In this document: piece by piece, positions 55,969-64,000 of the stretch
Layout of the letters: the number at the start of each line of letters is the position of its first letter
How positions within the stretch are numbered: the stretch's first letter is position 1
Source of the DNA: JABDMH01 sp050298535
Lineage (GTDB): Bacteria; Bacteroidota; Bacteroidia; Chitinophagales; Saprospiraceae
Length of the DNA stretch: 64,000 bases
Direction of reading: 5' to 3'
Assembly (NCBI GenBank): GCA_050298535.1
Contig: JBNKUI010000114.1
Location: 1 to 64,000, forward strand
Program-made: the position numbers and the translations under genes
The notes under the pieces: model-generated
Seen by the model: the letters and a program-made list of their open reading frames with translations, nothing else
What the model was told of the DNA's origin: nothing
Database searches by the model: none

Positions 55969-56545
55969 GGTTGCCCTTTTTGTCCATGATGTGAGGAGCT
56001 AATCTGGCATACAGGTAGCTGTCAATATAAGTGTCTCCTTTTTTAAAAGCTTTAAGAAGTGTTCCTTCTCGCACAAAGCCGGCCTTCTCCAGCACCTTAC
56101 AGGAAGCCAGATTTTGTCTAAATACCTGAGCCTCAAGTCGGGTGATAGGGCGATTTTCGAATATGAAGGAACAGAAGGTCTTTAAGACGCTGGTCATGAT
56201 GCCCCGATGCCAATAAGGTTTTGCCAGCCAGTATCCCAGCGATGATCTATGACTGGTGAGACCATAATCATACAATAATCCAATACCTCCGATTTGTTCA
56301 CCGGTGCGATTGCGAATGGCCCAGTCTCTTTGTATCTCGTTTTCAGCTTCCCATTGCAGCACCTGGTCAATAAAGATGTCCGCATCACTGATTCTATAGG
56401 GATAGGGGATGCTAAGGGTTTGACGGTGATATTCTTCCTCATTCAGATATTTCACCAGACAGGTAGCATCAGACCTGTCTATCATGGTCAAATGAAATCC
56501 ATCATCCAAATCGATCCTGTCAGAAGTGCGAAAGAGTCCTGCCAA
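55958..56545 (-). CDS. RimJ/RimL-type GNAT N-acetyltransferase
   Basis: 195 aa. FHLTMIDRSDATCLVKYLNE, QIGGIGLLYDYGLTSHRSSLGYWLAKPYWHRGIM (acetyl-CoA pyrophosphate loop), LEAQVFRQNLASCKVLEKAGFVREGTL and DTYIDSYLYARL form a full RimJ-type domain. Only a TTG at 56545 starts in front of beta-1; the next ATG would cut the first strand, so the TTG is preferred. Acetylates amino groups of proteins or small molecules. First gene of the operon with lhgO and the WlbC/WlbB-like genes. Confidence 0.82.
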   Translation of the reverse strand: MAGLFRTSDRIDLDDGFHLTMIDRSDATCLVKYLNEEEYHRQTLSIPYPYRISDADIFIDQVLQWEAENEIQRDWAIRNRTGEQIGGIGLLYDYGLTSHRSSLGYWLAKPYWHRGIMTSVLKTFCSFIFENRPITRLEAQVFRQNLASCKVLEKAGFVREGTLLKAFKKGDTYIDSYLYARLAPHIMDKKGNHDV

Positions 56546-56720
56546 TGTGCCTTTGATTTAGAGGGTGAAAATACAAAATCCACTTTGCATGCTCTCAGGC
56601 AGGTACTCTGACACTTGGGCCTTTTCAATAAAAAGTAGGGCTGATTAAAGTATTTTGCCTGTTGATCCGTCTGTTATGGTATGCATCTGTTGGGATATCG
56701 GATGCGTTTCATGAATTGAG

Positions 56721-57305
56721 ATGCATGGTTACGGACGAAATATGGATTTATCATTGGCAAATAAACGAGATCATACAGTCACAGAGGTAGTATCGGAGTA
56801 TGGTCAGCGCTTGTTTCGATTTATTCGTAGCAGAGTGTCTTCGAATGCAGATGCCGAAGATATCCTCCAGGATGTATGGTATCAGTTCAGCAGAATAGTG
56901 GCGGTGGAGCCCATTGAGCAGGTGAGTGGTTGGTTGTTTCGGGTCGCCCGCAACCGTGTGACAGACAATTACCGAAAAAAGCGACTTCCTCTGGTAGATG
57001 ATCTCGCGCCTGATACGGATGATGAATCAGAGTGGCTTCGCGATCAATTGTTGGCTGATGATAATACTCCAGAGACTGAGTTACTACGGGAAATGTTTTG
57101 GGAAGAACTCATGACTGCTTTAGATGAACTGCCAGAAGATCAAAGAAATGCCTTTGTTTGGAATGAGCTGGAAGGTAGAACATTTCAGGAAATTGCCGAT
57201 GAATCAGCTGATAATATAAAGACCTGGATTTCTCGAAAGCGATATGCCGTTAAGTATCTCAGGCAAAAGCTCAGCGATTTATATGATGATTTTATGGACT
57301 TTTAG
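56721..57305 (+). CDS. ECF-family RNA polymerase sigma factor
   Basis: 194 aa. Region 2: YGQRLFRFIRSRVSSNADAEDILQDVWYQF, with a region 2.4-like SGWLFRVARNRVTDNYRKKR; region 4: ALDELPEDQRNAFVWNELEG, FQEIADESADNIKTWISRKR. Directs transcription of a small regulon on an extracytoplasmic signal. Followed after 18 bp by a small membrane protein that could be its anti-sigma factor or a linked sensor. An ATG eight codons later (56742) is an alternative start. Confidence 0.92.
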   Translation: MHGYGRNMDLSLANKRDHTVTEVVSEYGQRLFRFIRSRVSSNADAEDILQDVWYQFSRIVAVEPIEQVSGWLFRVARNRVTDNYRKKRLPLVDDLAPDTDDESEWLRDQLLADDNTPETELLREMFWEELMTALDELPEDQRNAFVWNELEGRTFQEIADESADNIKTWISRKRYAVKYLRQKLSDLYDDFMDF

Positions 57306-57323
57306 ATCCTGTAATCTTTGATT

Positions 57324-57650
57324 ATGTTTGATAGGAATATGCGTAGACATCACGGACCACCGAAGTGGATTTTCTTTGTGGTAGCCATGGTCGCCTTTGT
57401 GTTGGTGATGGGCGGCGTAGTCATGTTTTTATGGAATCATATCGTAGCAGATATCACGGATTTGCGAGAAATATCCTGGTTTGAGGCAATGGGATTGTTG
57501 ATCTTGAGTAAGATACTTTTTGGAAAAATCGGAGGTCCTGAAAAGAAATTTCAAAGACATCGTAGCAAGTGGAAGGAGAAGTGGATGCATATGACCGAGG
57601 AGGAAAGGCATGCATTTAAGCAGCGATGGAAAGATCGCTGTGGTCACTGA
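57324..57650 (+). CDS. Small single-span membrane protein next to the ECF sigma gene
   Basis: 108 aa from the ATG at 57324 (a TTG two codons earlier is also possible). Basic N-terminus, one or two membrane segments ~15-40 (IFFVVAMVAFVLVMGGVVMF) and ~54-66, and a charged C-terminal tail rich in Lys, Arg and Trp (KWKEKWMHMTEEERHAFKQR) that ends in CGH. No family recognised. Cotranscribed with the sigma factor, which suggests an anti-sigma or signal-linked role, but a canonical zinc-binding anti-sigma domain is absent. Confidence 0.6.
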   Translation: MFDRNMRRHHGPPKWIFFVVAMVAFVLVMGGVVMFLWNHIVADITDLREISWFEAMGLLILSKILFGKIGGPEKKFQRHRSKWKEKWMHMTEEERHAFKQRWKDRCGH

Positions 57651-57746
57651 GATCATGCAGTCCAGCTTTCTGGTAGGGCCTTAACAATAACTTTCGATCT
57701 TACGAAAGATTTATGTTAAATTGGATTTCTAACTACCAAAGAAGCC

Positions 57747-59249
57747 ATGAAGAAATCAAATCAGCCCCGATTGATCGCCTTGTCTGTTATTTACCTGGTC
57801 GCTCTTTTTATGACCACATGCCAACCCGCAAAATCTGAAATAAAGACTAAGGTGCAGACTAACGAAAGCTTTCCTTATTGTGTGCATGACCATGGGAGTG
57901 CTCTCTGTAGCACCTTACCCCATGATGTGCTTACTCAATTTGGTTTTGACTATTTCGATCTCGATTCCACTCCGCAGGCAGATTTGGATATATTCAGTTG
58001 GCAAACGTTCATTGGACTCAACTGGCCGGCACAAGTGGATGGTATGCCTGATACCTCAGTCACCATAGGTGATGCACCGAAAAGTAAGCGGGTTTGGGAA
58101 TTCTACCCAACTACTGGTGACGTTTTTCCCGGGCAGAAAGTGATTAATTGTAGTAATAACGAGGACTTGCCTGTCATTCGGCTTTCTGCGAAGGCAGGAC
58201 TAGGTAATCATACTGATAATCCATTTTTGGAGTCGACTGGTCAGCCTCTAATTGATCGTAATGGGAACTTCATCCTCTACGATATTAGGCTGAACAACCA
58301 TGAGGCGCGATGGATTGAGCGCGAAGGGCTCAATACAATTGCCGGGCAGAAGGAGTATACAGATTCCGTTGCTTTTCCCGTAGGATGGTATGCTAATAAT
58401 GATGATCGAACGGGAGGCAATGTGGGTGCAATGGAGATCAAGACATCATGGATGATCCTGGATGATACTGTGGTTCACTCTGATTATTTCGCGATGGATG
58501 CCCATGTGCATGTTGACAGTTCAGATGTGGAAGGAGGGGATGCGCCTTTGTGTTTTAAGGCAAGGCTTGGACTAGTGGGCATGCATATACTGAGAAAAAC
58601 ACGTGGCCCATATCGGATGTCTATGGGCTCCGGAGCACTCGATACCACAAATGTCACACCTCAATATTGGATATGGACCTCTTTTGAACACATACGTAAT
58701 GCACCTTTAGCGAGTAATCCACAAGATCCGACACAGTATACAGTAGCTACTACGAGGTGTGATCCACCCTCAGATATTTCCACGACATTCAACCTGTTTA
58801 ATCCTGACTGTACATTGCCAAATGGTGATCCATGCCCGTCGAATACAGCACCTGCAAAGCCCTACCTCTGGAGTACTTCTCCACCCTATGCTTCCAGTCT
58901 CCTGGTCAATGGTAAGTATGGTACGCAAGTGGTAAGATGCTTCGACTTATATAGTAGTACAAAGGCAGTCAATGCAAGATTTCAGGAAAAACTGGCCGGG
59001 ACGGTTTGGGAAAACTATAGGTTGATCGGAACCCAATGGCAAGGTGATCCCGCCACGTCCAGCGGCAAGCCTGTACCGGGATCGAATGGTAATCTACCTC
59101 GCTATTTTTCTAACACGACCCTGGAAACTTATATACAGCTGAAAGATTTTGGTTCATGCATAAGCTGTCACCAGGGTGCTAAACTGGCGGGTAATTCTGA
59201 TAAATCTGCAAACTTTAGCTATCTGCTGCAATTAGAAGTGACTGAATAA
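57747..59249 (+). CDS. Cytochrome c-type lipoprotein of unknown function
   Basis: 500 aa. Lipoprotein signal (LVALFMTTCQP, C25 candidate). No recognised enzyme domain in the main part; it contains several cysteines and a single haem-binding CxxCH near the C-terminus (C471, C474, H475 in GSCISCHQG), with a likely distal Met not assigned. Probably an outer or inner-membrane-anchored electron carrier or a modified scaffold. A 6-bp palindrome (CTTTCG...CGAAAG, 57691-57708) lies before the start and may be regulatory or end the upstream transcript. Confidence 0.6.
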   Translation: MKKSNQPRLIALSVIYLVALFMTTCQPAKSEIKTKVQTNESFPYCVHDHGSALCSTLPHDVLTQFGFDYFDLDSTPQADLDIFSWQTFIGLNWPAQVDGMPDTSVTIGDAPKSKRVWEFYPTTGDVFPGQKVINCSNNEDLPVIRLSAKAGLGNHTDNPFLESTGQPLIDRNGNFILYDIRLNNHEARWIEREGLNTIAGQKEYTDSVAFPVGWYANNDDRTGGNVGAMEIKTSWMILDDTVVHSDYFAMDAHVHVDSSDVEGGDAPLCFKARLGLVGMHILRKTRGPYRMSMGSGALDTTNVTPQYWIWTSFEHIRNAPLASNPQDPTQYTVATTRCDPPSDISTTFNLFNPDCTLPNGDPCPSNTAPAKPYLWSTSPPYASSLLVNGKYGTQVVRCFDLYSSTKAVNARFQEKLAGTVWENYRLIGTQWQGDPATSSGKPVPGSNGNLPRYFSNTTLETYIQLKDFGSCISCHQGAKLAGNSDKSANFSYLLQLEVTE

Positions 59250-59346
59250 AAATTGAAAATATTTTCAGAGTATTTAAAGTAAAGATGAAGGTGTTCCGTC
59301 TTCTCTTGTATAGGTTTTACAATTAATACTTCAAAAAAATAAAGCT

Positions 59347-59625
59347 ATGAGAATATTCAGATCATTTTTTGTCGGAGCTCTTGTCTTTTTCTTCTTGATG
59401 TTTGTGGCAAAGTTTGTAGTGTTGGCCTTATTAGTGGCGGCAGTTCTTACCTTGATAACTTTGTTTGCGAAACGGGTAGGTCGGGAAATCTATGAGAGCC
59501 GTTACCGTGGGCGATATGCATCGGGTTATCAGTCATACCTACGACATGATGTAGAGCCGATGTGGCCAAAATATGAATATCAAATCGAGTATCTCGAGGA
59601 CTTCAGGAAGATACCCGTCCGGTAA
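59347..59625 (+). CDS. Small membrane protein
   Basis: 92 aa. One long or two close membrane segments (residues ~7-43, SFFVGALVFFFLMFVAKFVV) followed by a basic, Tyr-rich cytoplasmic tail. No family recognised. It is followed by the hsp20 gene, possibly a stress unit. Confidence 0.55.
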   Translation: MRIFRSFFVGALVFFFLMFVAKFVVLALLVAAVLTLITLFAKRVGREIYESRYRGRYASGYQSYLRHDVEPMWPKYEYQIEYLEDFRKIPVR

Positions 59626-59728
59626 ACGATTCAGTAAAACAGACAATTTCAAAACATCTCAACCATCAATGGGTGCAGACGCGCCCTGGAGATCTATTAT
59701 ATTTTTTCATAAAATCAATTTGACAATT

Positions 59729-60160
59729 ATGTGCATGGGACATTTTAAATATCAGCATTCAGAGCACCCATTTCATCACGGACATCATCGTAGACATCGG
59801 AGGCATCATAATAAACCATGGGGACGAAAGTGGGATCGTGAACATCCTGCGGCCAACGTAGTAGAGTTGGATGATGCATTTGAACTAAAGCTATACGCAG
59901 CCGGATATGATAAGGAGGATTTCGTCGTGGGTGTCCGTGACAATATCCTGGTGATCAAGGGTGAGTCGAAGGCCTGGGATGAAGATCAGCGCTGGAGACG
60001 ACTGGAATTTGAGCGACGTGGATTCAAGCGAAAATTCGAGCTTGATGACCGTATTGATCAGGAGAGCATTGTGGCTTCATATGAAGATGGGGTACTGACA
60101 GTCGTGTTGCCGAAAAAAGAGGGCATGGAGACCAGTAGTTTCAAGGTTGATGTAAACTAA
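59729..60160 (+). CDS. Hsp20/alpha-crystallin small heat-shock protein
   Basis: 143 aa from the ATG at 59729 (59735 is also possible). His/Arg-rich N-terminus (HHGHHRRHRRHHNKPW), then the alpha-crystallin domain: ANVVELDDAFELKLYAAGYD, DFVVGVRDNILVIKGE, FKRKFELDDRIDQESI and DGVLTVVLPKKEGM. Longer frame to 59573 overlaps the previous gene and is dismissed. Binds unfolding proteins and prevents aggregation, in the cytoplasm. The histidine-rich head is unusual and could bind metal. Confidence 0.9.
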   Translation: MCMGHFKYQHSEHPFHHGHHRRHRRHHNKPWGRKWDREHPAANVVELDDAFELKLYAAGYDKEDFVVGVRDNILVIKGESKAWDEDQRWRRLEFERRGFKRKFELDDRIDQESIVASYEDGVLTVVLPKKEGMETSSFKVDVN

Positions 60161-60266
60161 TACCTGGATAAAGAAGGATGGAACATAGACCGTGTAGCAT
60201 CCTTCTTTATCTTCATAAATCTGGTATTGACAATTTATATACATTTGAAACACACAAAAAGTAGGT

Positions 60267-61031
60267 ATGTCAGAACAGGTTTTACAGGTAACCCGAGAAG
60301 GATCTATAGCAATTCTTACCCTAAATCGTCCCTCCTCCCTTAATGCGATTAATGGTGCTCTGATGAAGAGCATTTTTGATTTTTTCCAGGATTTAAGTGA
60401 TGATCTGCGAGGGATCATCATTACAGGGTCTGGTGAAAAGGCATTTGCGGCAGGTGCGGACATCAAGGCTTTTGAGTTGGATAGCAAGAAGACTGCCGCT
60501 GTCAGTCGATTTGGACATGACACCTTCAATGCGGTAGAGTCCGCAAAGGTACCCGTCGTAGCGGCCTTAAATGGGTTGGCATTGGGAGGTGGATTGGAGC
60601 TTGCCATGGCCTGTCACTTCAGGATTTCTGAAAAACATGCCCGGTTTGGCCTTCCTGAAATAAAATTGGGCTTGATACCTGGGTATGGTGGCACGTTCAG
60701 ATTGCCCAGATTGATTGGAAGATCTAAAGCAGCCAGGATGATGCTGACGGGTGAAATGATAGATGCTCAGCGTGGCTATGAATATGGGTTGGTCGATGAA
60801 ATAGTGAACGAAGGCTCAGCGCTGGATCGGGCCCGGGAGATCTTGTCCACAGTATCGGACAATGCACCTATTTCAGCAGGAAATATCCTACGACTTCTAT
60901 TCGATGATGAGATTAGTGATCCCATGGAGTCCGAGATTCAGGCTTTTGGTAAGGCCTTTGATACAGAAGATGCCCGGGAAGGTATTTCGGCATTCGTGGA
61001 AAAGAGAAAACCGACTTTTAGGGGAAGATAG
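60267..61031 (+). CDS. Enoyl-CoA hydratase/isomerase family protein
   Basis: 254 aa crotonase fold. Substrate/oxyanion motifs GEKAFAAGADIKAF (near 60) and ALNGLALGGGLELAMACHF (near 98), and GLPEIKLGLIPGYGGTFRLPRLIG with the catalytic glutamate. By family it hydrates 2-enoyl-CoA or carries out a related reaction. Ends 3 bp from the convergent ABC transporter gene. Confidence 0.93.
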   Translation: MSEQVLQVTREGSIAILTLNRPSSLNAINGALMKSIFDFFQDLSDDLRGIIITGSGEKAFAAGADIKAFELDSKKTAAVSRFGHDTFNAVESAKVPVVAALNGLALGGGLELAMACHFRISEKHARFGLPEIKLGLIPGYGGTFRLPRLIGRSKAARMMLTGEMIDAQRGYEYGLVDEIVNEGSALDRAREILSTVSDNAPISAGNILRLLFDDEISDPMESEIQAFGKAFDTEDAREGISAFVEKRKPTFRGR

Positions 61032-61034
61032 GAA

Positions 61035-62249
61035 CTATTCGATTTTCCACTGGTAGTCGGAAAGTATGTGAAATGAGTGCAATGGCAGATTACCTGACGA
61101 ATAGAACAGGCCCGGCTGAACTTTGAAGTCAAAGGCACCGCTGACCTGATCTGCAACACCATGATTATCGTAACCTACCAGTTCCACATGATAGGATCCT
61201 GCATTGAGAGGTAGTCGCTCGAAGCGACATTCGAATACAGTAGTTGTGTTAAATCGTTGATGCGGATCAATTTGCATTCGAGATACGCAGGCAAGGACAA
61301 CCTGTTCGGCATTGGATTTAATAAGAAGATGAATGTTTACACCATCAATGTCCTTTCCTCTGCTTTCGATTTCCACTCGAAAAGTAGCTTTATCCCCTGC
61401 ATTCATGATCGACGTGACCTGGTCATTTTTGTCCAGCAGCACCAAACTTTTGAATCGATACTGACCGGAACCTTTGCGAAACTCAGGTTCACTAAAGGCA
61501 TCTGTCTGTTGCTCGTACACTGAATTCAGATAAAGCTCTGTCACCTCCGTAGCTTCACCGATATGTTGAAGGGTACCCTCGCGCAGTAACAGGACACGAT
61601 CACAAAGTCGCTCAATGGTTTCCATCTGATGACTTACAAATAGTACGGTTCTGCCCTGACGTATATCTCTTTCCATCTTAAGCATGCTCTTCTTACGAAA
61701 ATCAGCATCGCCCACAGACAGGACTTCATCAACAATTAGAATATCGGGATTAAGATGAGCCGCTACCGAAAATGCCAGTCGAACGTACATTCCACTTGAA
61801 TAATGTTTGACCGGAGTATCCAAAAATTTCTCCACCTCAGCAAAGGACACGATTTCATCATATTTTGATCGGATCTCCTGACGAGTCATACCAAGAATAG
61901 AGCCGTTCAGAAAGATATTTTCATGACCCGTAAGTTCGGGATGAAATCCGGTGCCCACTTCCAGTAAGGTGTTTACCCTTCCTTTGATACGAATTTTGCC
62001 AGTGGTGGGAACCGTGATTTTCGAAATAAGCTTCAGTAATGTGCTTTTACCGGATCCATTAGGGCCAATAATGCCCAATACTTCACCTTCTCCTACATGA
62101 AAATGGATATCTCTTAAGGCCCAGAATGCTTTTTTCTTACGTCTGCTGACGGGTGAGAAATTGCGAAGCGTACCTCTAAGTGTCCCTTCCTTGTGTTGAG
62201 TAATACGATACTGCTTACCCAGGTTTTCTACCTCAATTGCGTGTTTCAT
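61035..62249 (-). CDS. wzt: ABC transporter ATP-binding protein with C-terminal sugar-binding domain (Wzt-like)
   Basis: 404 aa. N-terminal NBD: Walker A GPNGSGKS (62-69), signature YSSGMYV (150-156), Walker B LIVDE with E175. The C-terminal ~150 residues (TFRVEIESRGKDIDGVNIHL, HVELVGYDNHG) form a beta-sandwich like the Wzt carbohydrate-recognition domain that reads the end of the polymer before export. Exports O-antigen or capsule-type polysaccharide across the inner membrane. Starts 3 bp after the permease gene, forming a two-gene operon. Confidence 0.93.
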   Translation of the reverse strand: MKHAIEVENLGKQYRITQHKEGTLRGTLRNFSPVSRRKKKAFWALRDIHFHVGEGEVLGIIGPNGSGKSTLLKLISKITVPTTGKIRIKGRVNTLLEVGTGFHPELTGHENIFLNGSILGMTRQEIRSKYDEIVSFAEVEKFLDTPVKHYSSGMYVRLAFSVAAHLNPDILIVDEVLSVGDADFRKKSMLKMERDIRQGRTVLFVSHQMETIERLCDRVLLLREGTLQHIGEATEVTELYLNSVYEQQTDAFSEPEFRKGSGQYRFKSLVLLDKNDQVTSIMNAGDKATFRVEIESRGKDIDGVNIHLLIKSNAEQVVLACVSRMQIDPHQRFNTTTVFECRFERLPLNAGSYHVELVGYDNHGVADQVSGAFDFKVQPGLFYSSGNLPLHSFHILSDYQWKIE

Positions 62250-62252
62250 ATT

Positions 62253-63077
62253 CTATATGATATCGGCCATTGTCTTTTCACTATGATTAAAGTAGAAAAG
62301 GCCGCCAATCATCAACGCAGCAATCCAAACTAAGGAAATGGTGACTGCCGTGATTGGGAATCCACCTCCAAAGAAGCACCATCGAAAGCCTTCCAATACT
62401 CCAGTGATAGGATTGATAAGAAAGAATATCCAGTATCCGGGATCTACGGATTGAAGTGCATATGCCACTGGACTGGCATAGAGTCCTAGGCGCAAAATAA
62501 AGGGGATGAGATGATGAAAATCCCGATATCGAATACCTAATGCACTTACCCAAATACCGCTGATACTGCCAAGTAACACTGCCATGACGAGGAATAGCGG
62601 AAAGTACGTAATATTAGAAGAGGGTAGCTGCTGATGAAAAAGAAAAACGATCAATAGAATCATCAGGGTGATCAGTAGGTCAAGTAATCCAGCGATGGAG
62701 ACCGATATAGGTAGTAAAATGCGCGGAAAGTAGATTTTTTGAATCATGCTTTGAGCATTGACCACGGACTGTCCGGCCCAGGTGACCACGGTAGAAAAGT
62801 ATGTCCAGGCTGAGAGTCCAACCACCGTAAACAGAAATGGATCATAGCCGAGGGTGTCCATCTTAGCAATCTTCCCAAAAACAAAACCGAGAATTATTAA
62901 AGTGAGTAGTGGATTAATGACAGCCCATGCAATTCCAATGGCGGTCTGAGCATATCGACCACGAAGATTGCGATAAGTAAATGCCCACAAGAGCTGGTAA
63001 TAGTCCCTGATGTCCTGCAGATATGCTCGCAGGGAAAGTCCTTTTGGCGTAATGACTGTAATGCGAGTCCGGGACAT
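62253..63077 (-). CDS. wzm: ABC-2 type polysaccharide export permease (Wzm-like)
   Basis: 274 aa with about six membrane segments. YYQLLWAFTYRNLRGRYAQT and GIAWAVINPLLTLIILGFVF near the N-terminus, GLSAWTYFSTVV, SISGIWVSALGIRYRDFHHL and C-terminal NPITGVLEGFRWCFFGG match ABC-2 polysaccharide exporters. Forms the channel for the Wzt ATPase encoded directly downstream. Its presence beside a Wzx-type flippase implies two polymer export routes. Confidence 0.93.
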   Translation of the reverse strand: MSRTRITVITPKGLSLRAYLQDIRDYYQLLWAFTYRNLRGRYAQTAIGIAWAVINPLLTLIILGFVFGKIAKMDTLGYDPFLFTVVGLSAWTYFSTVVTWAGQSVVNAQSMIQKIYFPRILLPISVSIAGLLDLLITLMILLIVFLFHQQLPSSNITYFPLFLVMAVLLGSISGIWVSALGIRYRDFHHLIPFILRLGLYASPVAYALQSVDPGYWIFFLINPITGVLEGFRWCFFGGGFPITAVTISLVWIAALMIGGLFYFNHSEKTMADII

Positions 63078-63122
63078 GCAGTAAATAGTTGGGTGGTCTC
63101 AAGGGTGTATGCGGGCTAAAAT

Positions 63123-63500
63123 CTATCCTCCGGTTTCTCTTCGTAGCATCTCCATCTGGCTACTCCATAATTGCTTTTGGTCATCCACTTCATCAGAATC
63201 GCAAAAGTCAGTAATGGTGAGGATCGTCTCATTAGTGACCGGTGAGATCTCCATCCGAAACTCGAGGTATTCATTGTCTTCGGCATCTTCCCACTTAAAT
63301 CGGAGACGTTCTTCCTCTATATCATCAATCATCGTGGCTACCTCCTCAGCACCGCTCCACTCAAATACAAAGGTTTCTTCCTGGATATCCACTGAATCAC
63401 AAAACCAGCGCACCAGGCAAGAAGGTGTCGTCAAGAACTTATAAAGTATAGTGGGGGAGGCCCTGAAAAGGAACTCCATATCTATCATAACTCTTTCCAT
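63123..63500 (-). CDS. START-like/SRPBCC domain protein of Bacteroidota
   Basis: 125 aa. Helix-grip fold pattern: FLFRASPTILYKFLTTPSCL, WFCDSVDIQEETFVFEW, ERLRFKWEDAEDNEYLEFR, ETILTITDFCDSDEVDDQKQLW. Matches a small START-like family often encoded near core genes in Bacteroidota. May bind a hydrophobic ligand; no activity is assigned. An ATG at 63488 is an alternative start. Divergent from rpoD. Confidence 0.8.
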   Translation of the reverse strand: MERVMIDMEFLFRASPTILYKFLTTPSCLVRWFCDSVDIQEETFVFEWSGAEEVATMIDDIEEERLRFKWEDAEDNEYLEFRMEISPVTNETILTITDFCDSDEVDDQKQLWSSQMEMLRRETGG

Positions 63501-63846
63501 TCAAACATCGAATATTAAGGGTAATCTACACCTATGTCTTCAGGTGCAAAATCCGATTTGCGTCCGCGCAATTAATGATAAAATATCGAGTTATGCAAAA
63601 AAATCTATTTATTTTTAGGCGTATGGAACTTCTGTCCGTCTGGGGGGTTAAATAAGATAGATTTTCATGATTGCAGGACAATTGCAGGTTCATGACTTAT
63701 CTACCCCGTCAGACTGCGAAAGATAGTCCGGGTTTAAATGAAATAGCTACAGAGTTGCAAGCAAGAAATCAGAGAAGATATGTTCCCTATGTATATCGTT
63801 TCCAAACTGAGAAGAACCCCATCATCGTACCCGGTTTGGATTTTTG

Positions 63847-63878
63847 TTTGCGCTTAAACGTAAATTCTGCTATTTTTG
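63847..63878 (+). promoter_or_regulatory. Promoter of rpoD
   Basis: TTTG at 63847-63850, 20 bases, then TATTTTTG at 63871-63878: a full match to the Bacteroidota housekeeping promoter (TTTG...TAnnTTTG). Transcription would begin about 63885, 52 bp before the rpoD start. The 436-bp gap from 63501 holds no other recognised feature. Confidence 0.65.
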
Positions 63879-63936
63879 CAATCTTTTTGACGATTCCTAT
63901 TTGCTAACCAGTTAACAGTATCAAAAATTAGTCTAT

Positions 63937-64000
63937 ATGAGGCAGCTGAAGATTACGAAGTCGATCACCAATAGAGAAAGTCAATCACTTGAGAAGTATC
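63937..64000 (+). CDS. rpoD: RNA polymerase primary sigma factor, first codons (gene continues off window)
   Basis: Twenty-one codons, MRQLKITKSITNRESQSLEK, are identical in style to the conserved N-terminus of Bacteroidota RpoD/SigA (short form without region 1.1). Encodes the housekeeping sigma factor. Only the start is in the window, so later domains cannot be checked. The canonical promoter just upstream supports it. Confidence 0.9.
   Translation, partial: MRQLKITKSITNRESQSLEKY

Noticed and set aside
63671..63907. 78-aa frame before rpoD
   Set aside because: It begins with TTG, matches nothing familiar and overlaps the rpoD promoter.

Overview
The window looks like chromosomal DNA of a Bacteroidota bacterium, probably a marine or environmental Saprospiria/Cytophagia-type lineage. 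The signs are hybrid two-component systems with 7TMR-DISM sensors and AraC outputs, a type IX secretion C-terminal sorting domain, a YfhO family protein, promoters of the TTTG/TAnnTTTG type, and the start of a Bacteroidota-type rpoD at the right edge. The species cannot be named from this sequence.

Left part (1-8.4 kb): two tandem hybrid two-component regulators, the first cut by the window edge, then a secreted metallo-beta-lactamase-fold hydrolase and an exported Gfo/Idh/MocA oxidoreductase. A remnant of a second hydrolase gene lies between the two regulators, so a hydrolase-regulator unit was duplicated and one hydrolase copy was then lost. 8.6-12.8 kb is a compact cell-wall recycling operon: LD-carboxypeptidase, dipeptide epimerase, PBP4-type carboxypeptidase and an arginyl/leucyl-tRNA-protein-transferase-like protein. 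glmS, a serine hydrolase, gap with its terminator and tRNA-Glu follow. 17.8-23.7 kb is a uronate-oligosaccharide operon: GH88 unsaturated glucuronyl hydrolase, sugar isomerase, Gfo/Idh dehydrogenase, SDR, small membrane protein and SSS symporter. 23.8-31.9 kb holds a T9SS cargo LVIVD-type protein and housekeeping genes (thioesterase, ArsC-like reductase, acyltransferase, miaA, proC, Ntn-hydrolase, GT2).

31.9-34.1 kb is an AT-rich accessory patch. It has repeated palindromic (REP-like) elements, a small orphan ORF, and two adjacent genes, an XRE regulator and an immunity-like protein, each interrupted by one in-frame TAG. A vanadium-haloperoxidase/PAP2-type lipoprotein and a DNRLRE-type secreted protein follow.

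37-63 kb is a large surface-polysaccharide region: asparagine synthase, a D-glucuronyl C5-epimerase-like protein, glycosyltransferases, YfhO, a polysaccharide deacetylase, PLP aminotransferases, a sulfotransferase, a methyltransferase, a Wzx-type flippase, an N-acetyltransferase/aminotransferase pair for a diamino sugar, L-2-hydroxyglutarate oxidase, and a Wzm/Wzt ABC exporter. It is interrupted by a decayed IS3-family element and by a plus-strand block with an ECF sigma factor, a small membrane protein, a haem-binding lipoprotein, Hsp20 and enoyl-CoA hydratase. The gene content suggests a modified, possibly sulfated and C5-epimerised uronic-acid polymer. The window ends with a START-like protein and the promoter and first codons of rpoD.
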